Source: an uncultured Alphaproteobacteria bacterium (GTDB lineage: Bacteria; Pseudomonadota; Alphaproteobacteria; SP197). Taken from it: DNA of 56,017 nucleotides. Position 1 is the stretch's first letter, and each line of letters opens with the position of its first letter. The notes beneath the pieces were generated by a model that was not told the DNA's origin, did no database searches, and was given only the letters and a program-made list of their open reading frames with translations. The stretch is from positions 1-56,017 of the forward strand of contig CALIUG010000091.1 in the NCBI GenBank assembly GCA_938048755.1, in the 5' to 3' direction. Positions 7,994-16,129 of this stretch are shown one piece after another. Made by a program: the position numbers and the translations under genes.

Positions 7994-9129
7994 GACATAG
8001 CCTCCACGATCAGGTTGGAAAAATGCTGGTGTGGCGGGTCCCAGAAGCCCGAGAGGACACCGCCATCAAAGGCCGGCGACCGGCGGCCAATCTGCATCCA
8101 CTCGACCGCGCCGATATCCTCGCGATTCAATTCGTCCCACATGTCGGCCACACACTGTGCGGCTTCGGCGTACATCGGGTCGGTAGCAGCGTCACCGACC
8201 AGGAAGATATGCAGGTGCTCGACCGTGTGATCGGGCGCCGCCGGAAACACCTGAAACACGGTCAGCTGATCGGGCCAGAGCTGGAAACAGGTGCTGGGAA
8301 ACAGATGATAGCCGCCCGAAAACCGCGCCTGTTCGGGCGTCAGACCCGGGTGGTAGGGAAGCCCCAGCCCCCGGCCCTCCTGGGGTTCGCCAACCAGATA
8401 CTCGGTCCTCAGAAACTTGCCGTCGGGCACAAAGGCGCTGCGTTTGCTCATGGGATAGAAGGCATTGAGCCGGGGATGAATGGTCGCAATGTGGTGGTTG
8501 TCGAAGTAGTTTTCGAACACCAGCTTCCAGTTCGCCCGAAACTCCCAGGTCACCGTCTTGTAGAGACGCAGCGCCCCCAGATCATGATCGGGAAGCCGCC
8601 GGGCAAGCGGTGCGATGTAGTCCTCGAACGGCTCAGCCCTGCCGTCCAGATTGACGAAAATCGAGCGAAACCACATGGCCATGCGGATCGGCGTCAGGCC
8701 CGGCCCATCCCTGGGAACGTCATGCTCGCCTGCGCCATGAAAATGCGGACGCGTGCGCAATCTGCCGTCCAGACCATAGGCCCAGGCATGATAGGGGCAG
8801 GTCAGGACCGACTGATTGCTGCAGGCCTCATCCACCAAGACCACGCCGCGATGCCTGCAGACATTGTGGAAGGCCCGGATCTCACCATCGCGTCCGTGCA
8901 CCAGGACCACGGGCTTACCGGCGATCGTTGTCGGGAACACGTCGCCGGGTCGAGGCACCTGATCGACACATCCGGCATACATCCAGGTGCGCGCAAACAG
9001 CCGCTCGTTCTCAAGCGCCAGCCATTCGGGATCGGTATAGCAAGCATTAGGCAAGCAGGTGCCGCCTTCGCCAGTCGGACGTGAGAGCCGCTCCCGCAGA
9101 TCCGATGTGATGATGGTCTGGAAACTCAT
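7990..9129 (-). CDS. Rieske non-haem iron oxygenase, alpha subunit (tandem copy 1)
   Basis: A 379-aa protein. The Rieske 2Fe-2S ligands are C91-R-H93 and C111-PY-H114; the catalytic iron site is NYFDNHHIATIHP with bridging D210, H213 and H218, and an Asp in NREDIGAVEW. After the Rieske domain comes LRTRPHFHG, shared by all four tandem copies. The frame is open further upstream, but MSFQTII at 9129 is preferred because its ATGA overlaps the upstream stop at 9126 and its paralogue starts identically. It should hydroxylate an unactivated C-H, plausibly an N-methyl group. Its first 138 residues are nearly the same as those of the 10273-11436 protein, while the catalytic halves differ strongly. 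No reductase is encoded nearby. Confidence 0.88.
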   Translation of the reverse strand: MSFQTIITSDLRERLSRPTGEGGTCLPNACYTDPEWLALENERLFARTWMYAGCVDQVPRPGDVFPTTIAGKPVVLVHGRDGEIRAFHNVCRHRGVVLVDEACSNQSVLTCPYHAWAYGLDGRLRTRPHFHGAGEHDVPRDGPGLTPIRMAMWFRSIFVNLDGRAEPFEDYIAPLARRLPDHDLGALRLYKTVTWEFRANWKLVFENYFDNHHIATIHPRLNAFYPMSKRSAFVPDGKFLRTEYLVGEPQEGRGLGLPYHPGLTPEQARFSGGYHLFPSTCFQLWPDQLTVFQVFPAAPDHTVEHLHIFLVGDAATDPMYAEAAQCVADMWDELNREDIGAVEWMQIGRRSPAFDGGVLSGFWDPPHQHFSNLIVEAMS

Positions 9130-10276
9130 GACATCGCCTCGGCCACAAGGTCGGCGAAGTGCCGGGTTGCGGGGTCCCAGAACGGGGAAAAAGCGCCGCC
9201 ATCGAAGCCCGGCGAGCTTCGGGCCCGCTGCATGTTCTCGACGATCCTGAAATCTTCCGTGTTGAGCTCGGTCCACATGTCGTACACGTCCTGACGTTGT
9301 TGTGCGAGCGCCGGATCTTCAGCTCCCTCGCCGACAAAATAGAGATGAATGTATTCGATCGTCCGGTCCGGCGCTTCTGCGTGAAGCTGGAAGACCGCCA
9401 TCTGATCGGGCCATATCTGGATGCAGGTGGTGGGGAACAGATGGAAGTACCACTCGGTGTGCGCCGTATACGCATCAAGGCCCGGATAGTGCGGCATGCC
9501 AAGCCCGCGTCCTTCCTCCAGTTCGGGGATTTGCACGGTGGCGAAAAACCACGGTCCCTCGACGCTTGTCGCAGGACGCTCCGTGATGGCGGTAAACGCC
9601 TCGAGCTTGGGGTGCACGGCAGGCACGTGATAGGGATCGAAGAAGTTCTCGTAGACGAGCTTCCAGTTGGCCTGAATCTCGAATCGCAGCGATGAAGCGT
9701 GACGCAATACCGAAAAGTCATAAGCCTGCGTGCGCTTCGAAAAGGGCTTCCAATGCTGCTCGAATTCTGGCGCCTCTCCGGAAAGATCGACGAAGACCAG
9801 ATCGTTCCAAACAGCGCTTCGCACAGGCACGAGCCCCGGCGCATCCGGCCCGGGGTCGGTATCGTGGCGCCCGCCGCCGTGGAAATGCGGCCGCGTGCGC
9901 AGCTTGCCATCAAGACCATGGGCCAGGCATGGTACGGACAAGTCAGCAGCTTGCGGGCCTTGCACGCCTCGGGCACCAGGATCGCGCCGCGGTGGCGACA
10001 GACATTGTGAAACACCTGAAGGGAGTCCTCATCGTCGCGGAGCAGTAGCAACGGAACGCCTGCAACTTCCACAGGACACACATCGCCCTTGCCGGGTACA
10101 TCGTGCTGAAACCCCGCCAGCATCCAGGTCCTCCCAAAGAGATGTGCGTTCTCCAGCGAAAGCCAGCCGGCATCGGTGTAGCAGTGGTTGGGCAGGCCGG
10201 TCGCCTCTGCCGTGGGTTTGCCGATACTGCTCAGGACGTCGTCACTGAGCACATCGCGAATCAGGTTCATGGTCAT
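9126..10276 (-). pseudogene. Rieske oxygenase alpha subunit, frameshifted (tandem copy 2)
   Basis: The N-terminal part (from ATG 10276, MTMNLIRDV) is in one frame through CRHRG and LLTCPYHAW. The protein then continues in another frame from AHGLDGKLRTRPHFHG to the stop at 9126. Comparison with the sister genes indicates loss of one G in TGGGCC at about 9921-9925 (minus-strand TGGCCC instead of TGGGCCC). Downstream of the shift, all catalytic features remain: ANWKLVYENFFDPYHVPAVHP, and an Asp in NTEDFRIVE. It starts and ends with ATGA overlaps, so the gene was an integral operon member. Either it is a recent pseudogene or the missing base is a sequencing/assembly error. Confidence 0.82.
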
Positions 10277-11436
10277 GCGTTTTCATGCTCCAGCATCAAT
10301 TCGGCGACCTGACGGGCAAAAAAGTGCGTGCCGGGGTCCAAGAACGGAGAGAACGTCCCGCCATCAAAACCGGGGGAAACACGACCGCGCTGCATGGATT
10401 CCAGAGGATCGATATCTTCGCGGTTGAGGTTATCCCAGGTCTGTATCGCAGCCTGTCGCATCCGGTCATATTGCCCCGCCATGGCTTCGGGGGCGAAGAG
10501 CAGGTGGATGGTTTCGCGCGTGGTCTCCAGTCCGGTCGGCTCAGCGACCAGGATGGCGATCTGGTCGTACCAGACATTGATGCTGCAGATCGGGATCATG
10601 GTGAAGAACCGCCCCTCGCGGTGCAGCACATCGGGTAACCCCGGCAATGCCGGCAAACCCTTGCCTCTTCCCTCTTGTGGCGCCGCAATGACATGCCACG
10701 TCTTCAGCAGATGATCGGCGATGGGCACCATCGGGTGGCTGGTTTCCATTGGCGCGAACGCGCACAGCGCGGGATGGATCGCGAACTTGTGGTAAACGTC
10801 GATGAAGTTCTCGTGGATATGCTTCCAGTTCGCCGCGACCTCGAAGGTCAGCGCCCCGCCATAGGCCAGTTCCTGGGGTGCCCAGCCCTCCAGCGCATCG
10901 TCGGCCAGCAGCATGTGCTCGGCCAGCGGCGCGGCATCCCCGTCGATGTTGACAAACAGCATGCCCCGCCAGCTCTCACACCGGACAGTACGCAGTTTAC
11001 CGCGCGCATCGCCGTCTTCCAGGACATCATGTTCCCCGCCTCCGCGAAAGTGCGGACGCGTGCGCAGCGTTCCATCCAGACCATAGGCCCATGCGTGGTA
11101 GGGACAGGTCAAAACAGACTTGCCGCTGCACGGTTCCTCGACCAGCACCGCTCCGCGATGGCGGCAGAGATTGTGAAACGCACGGATCCTGCCGTCGCGT
11201 CCATGCACTAGGATCACCGGCTTGCCCGCGATGGTCGTGGGGAAAACGTCTCCCGGCCGGGAAACCTGATCGACGCAACCGGCATACATCCACGTGCGCG
11301 CGAAAAGGCGCTCGTTCTCCAGCTCCAGCCATTCCGGGTCGGTGTAGCAGGCGTTGGGCAGACATGTGCCGCCCTTACCGGTTGGACATGACAGGCGCGC
11401 CCTGATCTCGGGCGTGATGATCGATTGAAAGCTCAA
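10273..11436 (-). CDS. Rieske oxygenase alpha subunit, apparent domain mosaic (tandem copy 3)
   Basis: A 387-aa protein with Rieske ligands C91/H93 and C111/H114, and iron site ENFIDVYHKFAIHP (D213, H216, H221) with Asp in NREDIDPLE. The start is TTG at 11436 inside a TTGA overlap with the upstream stop. Residues 1-138 differ from tandem copy 1 (7990-9129) at only about 20 positions by eye. From about residue 139 onward it instead follows copy 4 (11433-12605), including ANWKHIHENFIDVYHKFAI and LLKTWHVIAAPQEGRGKGL. It therefore looks like a recombinant that joins copy-1-type electron-transfer and copy-4-type catalytic domains, with the crossover near the CPYHAWAYGLDG block that all copies share. 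Confidence 0.88.
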   Translation of the reverse strand: MSFQSIITPEIRARLSCPTGKGGTCLPNACYTDPEWLELENERLFARTWMYAGCVDQVSRPGDVFPTTIAGKPVILVHGRDGRIRAFHNLCRHRGAVLVEEPCSGKSVLTCPYHAWAYGLDGTLRTRPHFRGGGEHDVLEDGDARGKLRTVRCESWRGMLFVNIDGDAAPLAEHMLLADDALEGWAPQELAYGGALTFEVAANWKHIHENFIDVYHKFAIHPALCAFAPMETSHPMVPIADHLLKTWHVIAAPQEGRGKGLPALPGLPDVLHREGRFFTMIPICSINVWYDQIAILVAEPTGLETTRETIHLLFAPEAMAGQYDRMRQAAIQTWDNLNREDIDPLESMQRGRVSPGFDGGTFSPFLDPGTHFFARQVAELMLEHENA

Positions 11437-12605
11437 GGTGCGCTGCCTTCATGCGCCACCATCAATTCGGCGACCTGGCGAGCAAAGAAATGGGTGCCGG
11501 GATCCCAGAACGGCGACAACGTTCCCCCGTCGAAACCCGGTGAAACTCTTCCACGCTGCATGGATTCCAGCGGTAGGATGTCTTCCCGATTGAGACCGTC
11601 CCAGGTGTTGAGCGCGTTCTGGCGCGCCCCGTCGTACTGGGCGGCCATGGCTTCAGGCGCAAACAGTAGGTGGATGGTCTCGCGGGTCGTGCCGGTCCCC
11701 GTCGGCTCGGCCACCAGAATGGCAATCTGGTCATACCAGATGTTGATGTTGCAGGTCGGGATCATGGTGAAGAAGCGACCCTCGCGATGGAGCACATCAG
11801 GCAGGTTCGGCAGCGGCGGCAGGCCCTTGCCGCGTCCTTCCTGGGGCGCCGCGATGACATGCCATGTCTTCAGCAGGTGGTCGGCAATGGGGACCATCGG
11901 ATTGCTGGTTTCCAGCGGCGCAAACTCACAGAGCGCAGGATGGATCGCGAACTTGTGGTAAACGTCGATGAAGTTCTCGTGGATGTGTTTCCAGTTGGCC
12001 TTGACCTCAAAGGTCAACGAGCCGCCATAGGCCAGGGTCTGGGGCTCCCAGCCTTCCAGATGTTCGTCGGCAGGTGCCATATGTTCGGCCAGCGGTGCAG
12101 CCTTGCCGTCGATGTTGACGAACAGCATGCCCCGCCAGGACTCGCAGCGGACGCTGCGCAGATTGCCGCGCGCATCACCGTCTTCGGGAATGTCATGCTG
12201 CCCGCCACCATGGAAGTGCGGGCGCGTCCGCAGCTTGCCGTCCAGGCCATAGGCCCATGCATGATACGGACAGGTCAGGGTCGCCAGACCCTTGCAGGGT
12301 TCGGTCACGATCACTGCACCGCGATGCCGGCAGACATTGTGAAACGCGGCGATCCCGCCATCCCGACGATGCACCATAACGATCGGACAGCCCGCCACCG
12401 TCACGGGCAAGGCATCACCGGGTTCGGAAATCTGACTCTCGAAACCGGCCAGCATCCACATTGGCCACATCAGATGCCGGCGTTCATGTTCCAGCCAGGT
12501 ATCGCTGGTATAGGCCATGTTCGGCAGCCCGCGCCCCTGCGATGTCTCGGCCCGCAATCGCGCAAGCGCGTCGTCCCCCAGCAGTTCGCCAGCACCGTCC
12601 ATCAT
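11433..12605 (-). CDS. Rieske oxygenase alpha subunit (tandem copy 4, first gene of operon)
   Basis: A 390-aa protein from ATG 12605 (AGGAACAGG site just upstream; the frame is open to 12641, and ATG 12602 is also possible). Rieske ligands are C92/H94 (CRHRG) and C112/H115 (CPYHAWAYG). The catalytic half has ANWKHIHENFIDVYHKFAI-HP and an Asp in NREDILPLESMQ. It is promoter-proximal in the 12605-to-587 minus-strand operon, divergent from the Rieske gene at 12714, with a 24-bp dyad in between. The catalytic domain is almost the same as in tandem copy 3, but the N-terminal 130 residues are clearly different, so the two proteins could share a substrate but not necessarily an electron donor. Confidence 0.88.
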   Translation of the reverse strand: MMDGAGELLGDDALARLRAETSQGRGLPNMAYTSDTWLEHERRHLMWPMWMLAGFESQISEPGDALPVTVAGCPIVMVHRRDGGIAAFHNVCRHRGAVIVTEPCKGLATLTCPYHAWAYGLDGKLRTRPHFHGGGQHDIPEDGDARGNLRSVRCESWRGMLFVNIDGKAAPLAEHMAPADEHLEGWEPQTLAYGGSLTFEVKANWKHIHENFIDVYHKFAIHPALCEFAPLETSNPMVPIADHLLKTWHVIAAPQEGRGKGLPPLPNLPDVLHREGRFFTMIPTCNINIWYDQIAILVAEPTGTGTTRETIHLLFAPEAMAAQYDGARQNALNTWDGLNREDILPLESMQRGRVSPGFDGGTLSPFWDPGTHFFARQVAELMVAHEGSAP

Positions 12606-12647
12606 CCTGTTCCTGCAGTCAGTCTCGAGAACAACATACATCAGCTA

Positions 12648-12671
12648 TGAAATTTGTATTCATAAATTTCA
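12648..12671. promoter_or_regulatory. 24-bp dyad operator A in divergent promoter
   Basis: Perfect 8-bp arms TGAAATTT and AAATTTCA are separated by 8 nt. It lies in the 108-bp gap between the starts at 12605 (minus) and 12714 (plus), so it could control both the ten-gene operon and the Rieske/aldolase pair. Two further sites with the same spacing occur at 18809 and 19261. The arms suggest a dimeric regulator; the XRE-cupin protein at 587-1255 is the only regulator in these operons. Confidence 0.7.
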
Positions 12672-12713
12672 CACACTTTGTTAGAGTGCGAAAAATCAGC
12701 TGAGGAACAAGCC

Positions 12714-13826
12714 ATGGCCGCGCTGCAAGCCCATGATATCGATGTTGCCGAGATCGACCAGAGGCTGGCCGACAACTACAGCCTGCCGACACGGTTCTAC
12801 TGGGATCCCGAGATATTCGCCTTCGAGCAGGAAGCCATCTTCGCCAAACGCTGGCAGTTCTTCGCCCCCGTCCACAAGGTCATGAATCCCGGCGATGTCG
12901 CCGTGCGCCAGGTTGGCAAGTACCCCATCGTCGTCACGCGCGACCGCAAGGGGAAGCTGCATGGCTTTCTCAACATCTGCCGTCACCGCGGCTACACGGT
13001 GGCCGAGCAGGATCAGTCGAAATGCCTGCGTCTGGTCTGTCGTTACCACGCCTGGTCCTACAATCTGGACGGCACCCTGGCGAACGCGCCCGATGCCGAC
13101 GGCGAGGCCGGTTTCGACAAGGACCAGCTCGGACTCACGCCCGTTTCGGTCGAGGAATGGGGGCCCATCATCATGGTCCATCCCGATCCCGGCGCACGTG
13201 CGTTCCGCGAGACCTATCCGATCCTCATGCAGACGACGGAGGAACTTGGCTTTGCGCCCGACCCCGCGCGCTACACACCTGCAAAGGAAATCACCTACGA
13301 AATCGATACCAACTGGAAGCTTTGGTACGACAACGGTACCGAGTGCTACCACTGCCCCAACATCCACGGCTCTTCGTTCGGTGATGCCTTCAACGTAGCG
13401 CCCGAGGACACCACGATCCGTCTTGATGAAAAGTTCAGCTCCTACAAATTCAAGGGCAGCGCGAACCCGAAGGCGAATGGCCTGACGGCAGAAAACTACA
13501 TCTCGTTCCAGGTCTTTCCTGGCCTTGTCGTCGTCGTCCACGACGACCTCCTGCACATGACGGCCATGACACCGTTGGGTCCCGGCAAGACACGCCACAG
13601 CACCTGGTACCTTGCCGAGGAAGGCGCCGACCCGACCCGCGTCGAAGGCTGGATCAAGATCTGGCACGACACCTATTCCGAAGACAACGCGGTCACGGGC
13701 ACCCAGTACGAAAACCTGACGAGTGCCAGACAGCCCTATAACCGTTATGTGGCCGGCCGCGAGGCCGCCGCACAGCATTTCAACGCGATGATCTGGCAGG
13801 ATTACAAGGAAGCTCTGGCTGCCTGA
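12714..13826 (+). CDS. Rieske oxygenase alpha subunit, ECYHC type
   Basis: A 370-aa protein from ATG 12714 (GAGGA site 8 nt upstream). Rieske ligands are C89/H91 (CRHRG) and C109/H112 (CRYHAW). The iron site is DNGTECYHCPNIHG with E210, H213 and H218. The Glu before the first His corresponds to the bridging Glu of quaternary-ammonium oxygenases such as CntA and GbcA, where the four tandem copies across the promoter have Asp. The usual HP after the second His is HG here. It is followed by a class II aldolase gene on the same strand and shares operator A with the divergent operon. The likely reaction is hydroxylation or N-demethylation of an amine; substrate unknown. Confidence 0.85.
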   Translation: MAALQAHDIDVAEIDQRLADNYSLPTRFYWDPEIFAFEQEAIFAKRWQFFAPVHKVMNPGDVAVRQVGKYPIVVTRDRKGKLHGFLNICRHRGYTVAEQDQSKCLRLVCRYHAWSYNLDGTLANAPDADGEAGFDKDQLGLTPVSVEEWGPIIMVHPDPGARAFRETYPILMQTTEELGFAPDPARYTPAKEITYEIDTNWKLWYDNGTECYHCPNIHGSSFGDAFNVAPEDTTIRLDEKFSSYKFKGSANPKANGLTAENYISFQVFPGLVVVVHDDLLHMTAMTPLGPGKTRHSTWYLAEEGADPTRVEGWIKIWHDTYSEDNAVTGTQYENLTSARQPYNRYVAGREAAAQHFNAMIWQDYKEALAA

Positions 13827-13834
13827 TGCAGCCT

Positions 13835-13857
13835 CCTGCCAGATTTCCATTGGCAGG
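13835..13857 (+). terminator. Weak hairpin after the Rieske gene
   Basis: CCTGCCA (13835-13841) pairs with TGGCAGG (13851-13857) around a 9-nt loop just after the stop at 13826. No T-run follows, so it may be an attenuator or mRNA-end stem rather than a strong terminator. Confidence 0.35.
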
Positions 13858-13908
13858 CGCGCGCCAGATGTTAGAAATGCAGTCAAATCCACGCGCAGGA
13901 GAGAGATC

Positions 13909-14667
13909 ATGGCCACCTCGCCCCAACAAGTCAGCAACCAGCTCAACGAACACCATGTCCGTGTCGAGTTGGCTGCGATGTACCGCATCTCGCATTTCTA
14001 TGGCTGGACTGATGTCATCGACACGCATTTGACCGCGCGCGTGCCGGGCAGGGATGATCAGTACTTCATCAATCCCTATGGCCTGATGTTCGACGAAATC
14101 ACCGCTTCAAATCTGCTCAAGGTCGATTTCGACGGCAACGTGCTGGAAGGCGACTATCCCACCAACGAGGCCGGCCATCTGATCCACACCGCCATCCTGA
14201 AAGCGCGGCCGGATCTCAACGTCTCCCTGCACACACACTCGCGTGCCGGTTCTGCGGTTTCTGCCATGCAATGCGGGCTCCTGCCGCTCAGCCAGCAGGG
14301 CAACGAGATTATCAAGCTGGTTGCCTATCACGACTATCACAACGTGACGTCAAGCCCGCAGGACGAGTGCGATTCGCTCGCCCGTGACCTGGGTCAGGAC
14401 GCCAAACTGATGATCATGCGCAATCACGGCCTGCTTTCAGCCGGGCGCACGATGTCGGAAGCCTTCTGGCTCCTGATGCGTCTGGAAACAGCCTGCAAGA
14501 TTCAGGTCGACGTTCTGGCTTCCGGCCAGCCCTATGTCACGCCCTCACAGGACGCGATCGACGATCTTGCCGCTTACGCGTTACATGCCGATGCCGACGC
14601 CCACGATCATTACTGGCAGGCCGCCTTCCGCCTTGCGCAGCGGAAACATCCCGGCTTCGACGCCTGA
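13909..14667 (+). CDS. Class II aldolase/adducin family protein (copy 1)
   Basis: A 252-aa protein with the class II aldolase fold: HLTARVPGRDDQYFINPYG near residue 40, VSLHTHSRAGSAVSAM with the zinc-binding HTH at about 105-107, and MIMRNHGLLSAGRTMSEAF with the third zinc His at about 167. Family members are sugar-phosphate aldolases, epimerases or decarboxylases, many of them uncharacterised. It follows the Rieske gene by 82 nt with a GGAGAGAG site. The paralogue at 17987-18772 sits in the neighbouring sulfatase operon, so an aldol-type cleavage seems to recur in this locus. It ends 4 nt from the convergent sulfatase stop. Confidence 0.82.
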   Translation: MATSPQQVSNQLNEHHVRVELAAMYRISHFYGWTDVIDTHLTARVPGRDDQYFINPYGLMFDEITASNLLKVDFDGNVLEGDYPTNEAGHLIHTAILKARPDLNVSLHTHSRAGSAVSAMQCGLLPLSQQGNEIIKLVAYHDYHNVTSSPQDECDSLARDLGQDAKLMIMRNHGLLSAGRTMSEAFWLLMRLETACKIQVDVLASGQPYVTPSQDAIDDLAAYALHADADAHDHYWQAAFRLAQRKHPGFDA

Positions 14668-14671
14668 TCCG

Positions 14672-16108
14672 TCAGGCCACATCCGGCATCGGCGTATAGG
14701 CATGTTCGCCATCGTCGAGCGCAGCTTCGCGGCCGCCTAGCGCGGCAATCTTGGCTGCCTGCTCGGCCATGCACTGTTTGTTGACCGCTTCGTAGTCCAC
14801 GATTTGGCGCAGCCTGGCATCACATGCCGCGATGGTATCGGCGTGCGCGGCATCGCCGGCCAGATCACGGGCCTCGATGGGGTCGGCATCAAGATCGAAG
14901 AGTTGGGGCGCATAGCCTGGATAGGCAATGTACTTCCAGTTCCGCCAGCGCAGCATGAACATGCCCGTGATTGCACCGGCCTCGTGAAACTCAGAAAGCA
15001 CACCGCGCTCCTCGTGGCCCCCGACAGCCAGATCCTGCAGCGCGACCCCGGAAAGATTACCGTCAGCATCGGTCAGCGGCAGGTCATGAGCCTTCAGAAT
15101 GGTCTGGTGCAGATCAACATGGGAGGCTGGCGCTTCACAGCGTTTCCCTTCCGCAATACCTGGCCCTGCCATGATCAGCGGAATGGCCGAGGACTCCTCA
15201 TACATGTTCATCTTGGCCCACATGCCGTGGTTGCCCAGCATCTCGCCGTGGTCGCTGGTGTAGATAATCAGCGTGTTGTCAGCCTGCCCGGACTCCTCCA
15301 GCGCATCGAGCACCTTGCCGATGTTGTGGTCCAGGAACGAGACGTAGCCGGAGTACGACAGCCGGGCCTCGCGGATATGCTCGTCATCGCGGAAATGTTT
15401 GTCGTAGTCCCAGACCGTCTGCTGCACGTCGAGCACGGGATGATCGGGCCGTTCGTCCGCTCCGCGCAGGCGCGGCGGCGTGATCGCGTCGCGGTCATAG
15501 AGGTCGTAGAACGCATCGGGCGCCACGATCGGGTGATGCGGTGCCACAAACGAGGCAAACAGCGTCCAGGGCTGGTCGAGTTTGGGCGCTTCGTCCCGCA
15601 GCCAGTCACAGGACAGTTCGCAGACCTTGCGATCATAGGCCGTGTAGCGCGACTCACCGCGCCCGATATCGTTGGCAAAATCGGCGTTGCTCGGATAACC
15701 GAAGTCTCGGTCCCTCACCATCGTCGATGTGAAACCGATTCCGTTCAGGATATGGACTGGAATGACCTCGCGGGCGAACCCGTTGTTGTCCTCGCTGGAC
15801 CGGAAATGAAGCTTGCCGATCGAGAGGCACTCGCGGCCTTCGGCTTGCAGGCGGTGGCCCCAGCCTTCGACAGAACCGTCATAGGGTTCACAACTCGACC
15901 ACGTGCCCAACTGATGGACCCAGCGGCCGGTCTGCATGGATGCCCGGGTCGAGACACAGATCGGCCCGGCGCAATAGGCCGTATCGAAGGTCGTGCCCCG
16001 TGCCGCCAGACGGTCCAGATTCGGCGTCTTGACCAGCGGGTCGCCGTAACATCCCGCAATGTCGCGTTGATGCTGGTCGGAACAGATGAACAGGACATTC
16101 TGTGGCAT
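14672..16108 (-). CDS. Sulfatase-family hydrolase with unusual CVSTR active-site motif
   Basis: A 478-aa protein of the type I sulfatase/alkaline phosphatase superfamily: NVLFICSDQHQRD at the start (metal-binding D11), GPICVSTRASMQTGRW at about 48-63, IYTSDHGEMLGNHG in the middle (metal D and H) and MNMYEESSAIPLIMAGPG. The formylglycine position is C51, but the canonical C-X-P/A-X-R reads C-V-S-T-R, with Ser at the Pro/Ala position. It could therefore still be matured to formylglycine, or use Cys directly as phosphonate-monoester-hydrolase-like relatives might. No signal peptide is visible, so it is probably cytoplasmic. It is the last gene of the 19225-14672 operon. Choline-O-sulfate-like or other sulfate esters are conceivable substrates. 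Confidence 0.82.
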   Translation of the reverse strand: MPQNVLFICSDQHQRDIAGCYGDPLVKTPNLDRLAARGTTFDTAYCAGPICVSTRASMQTGRWVHQLGTWSSCEPYDGSVEGWGHRLQAEGRECLSIGKLHFRSSEDNNGFAREVIPVHILNGIGFTSTMVRDRDFGYPSNADFANDIGRGESRYTAYDRKVCELSCDWLRDEAPKLDQPWTLFASFVAPHHPIVAPDAFYDLYDRDAITPPRLRGADERPDHPVLDVQQTVWDYDKHFRDDEHIREARLSYSGYVSFLDHNIGKVLDALEESGQADNTLIIYTSDHGEMLGNHGMWAKMNMYEESSAIPLIMAGPGIAEGKRCEAPASHVDLHQTILKAHDLPLTDADGNLSGVALQDLAVGGHEERGVLSEFHEAGAITGMFMLRWRNWKYIAYPGYAPQLFDLDADPIEARDLAGDAAHADTIAACDARLRQIVDYEAVNKQCMAEQAAKIAALGGREAALDDGEHAYTPMPDVA

Positions 16109-16129
16109 GATGGGCGACCCCCCAGGGTT

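Noticed and set aside
6107-8230. A 707-codon open frame on the plus strand
   Set aside because: It is antisense to the 6029-7993 flavoprotein, which has clear cofactor motifs; the plus-strand translation shows no recognisable domain and is a high-GC shadow.
13835-13857. Strong intrinsic terminator after the Rieske gene
   Set aside because: The stem has only 7 bp, the loop is 9 nt, and no T-run follows, so it is listed only as a weak hairpin.
12696-13988. A 430-codon minus-strand open frame
   Set aside because: It mirrors the Rieske gene at 12714-13826 with its complete ligand set; no ribosome site or domain supports the minus-strand reading.
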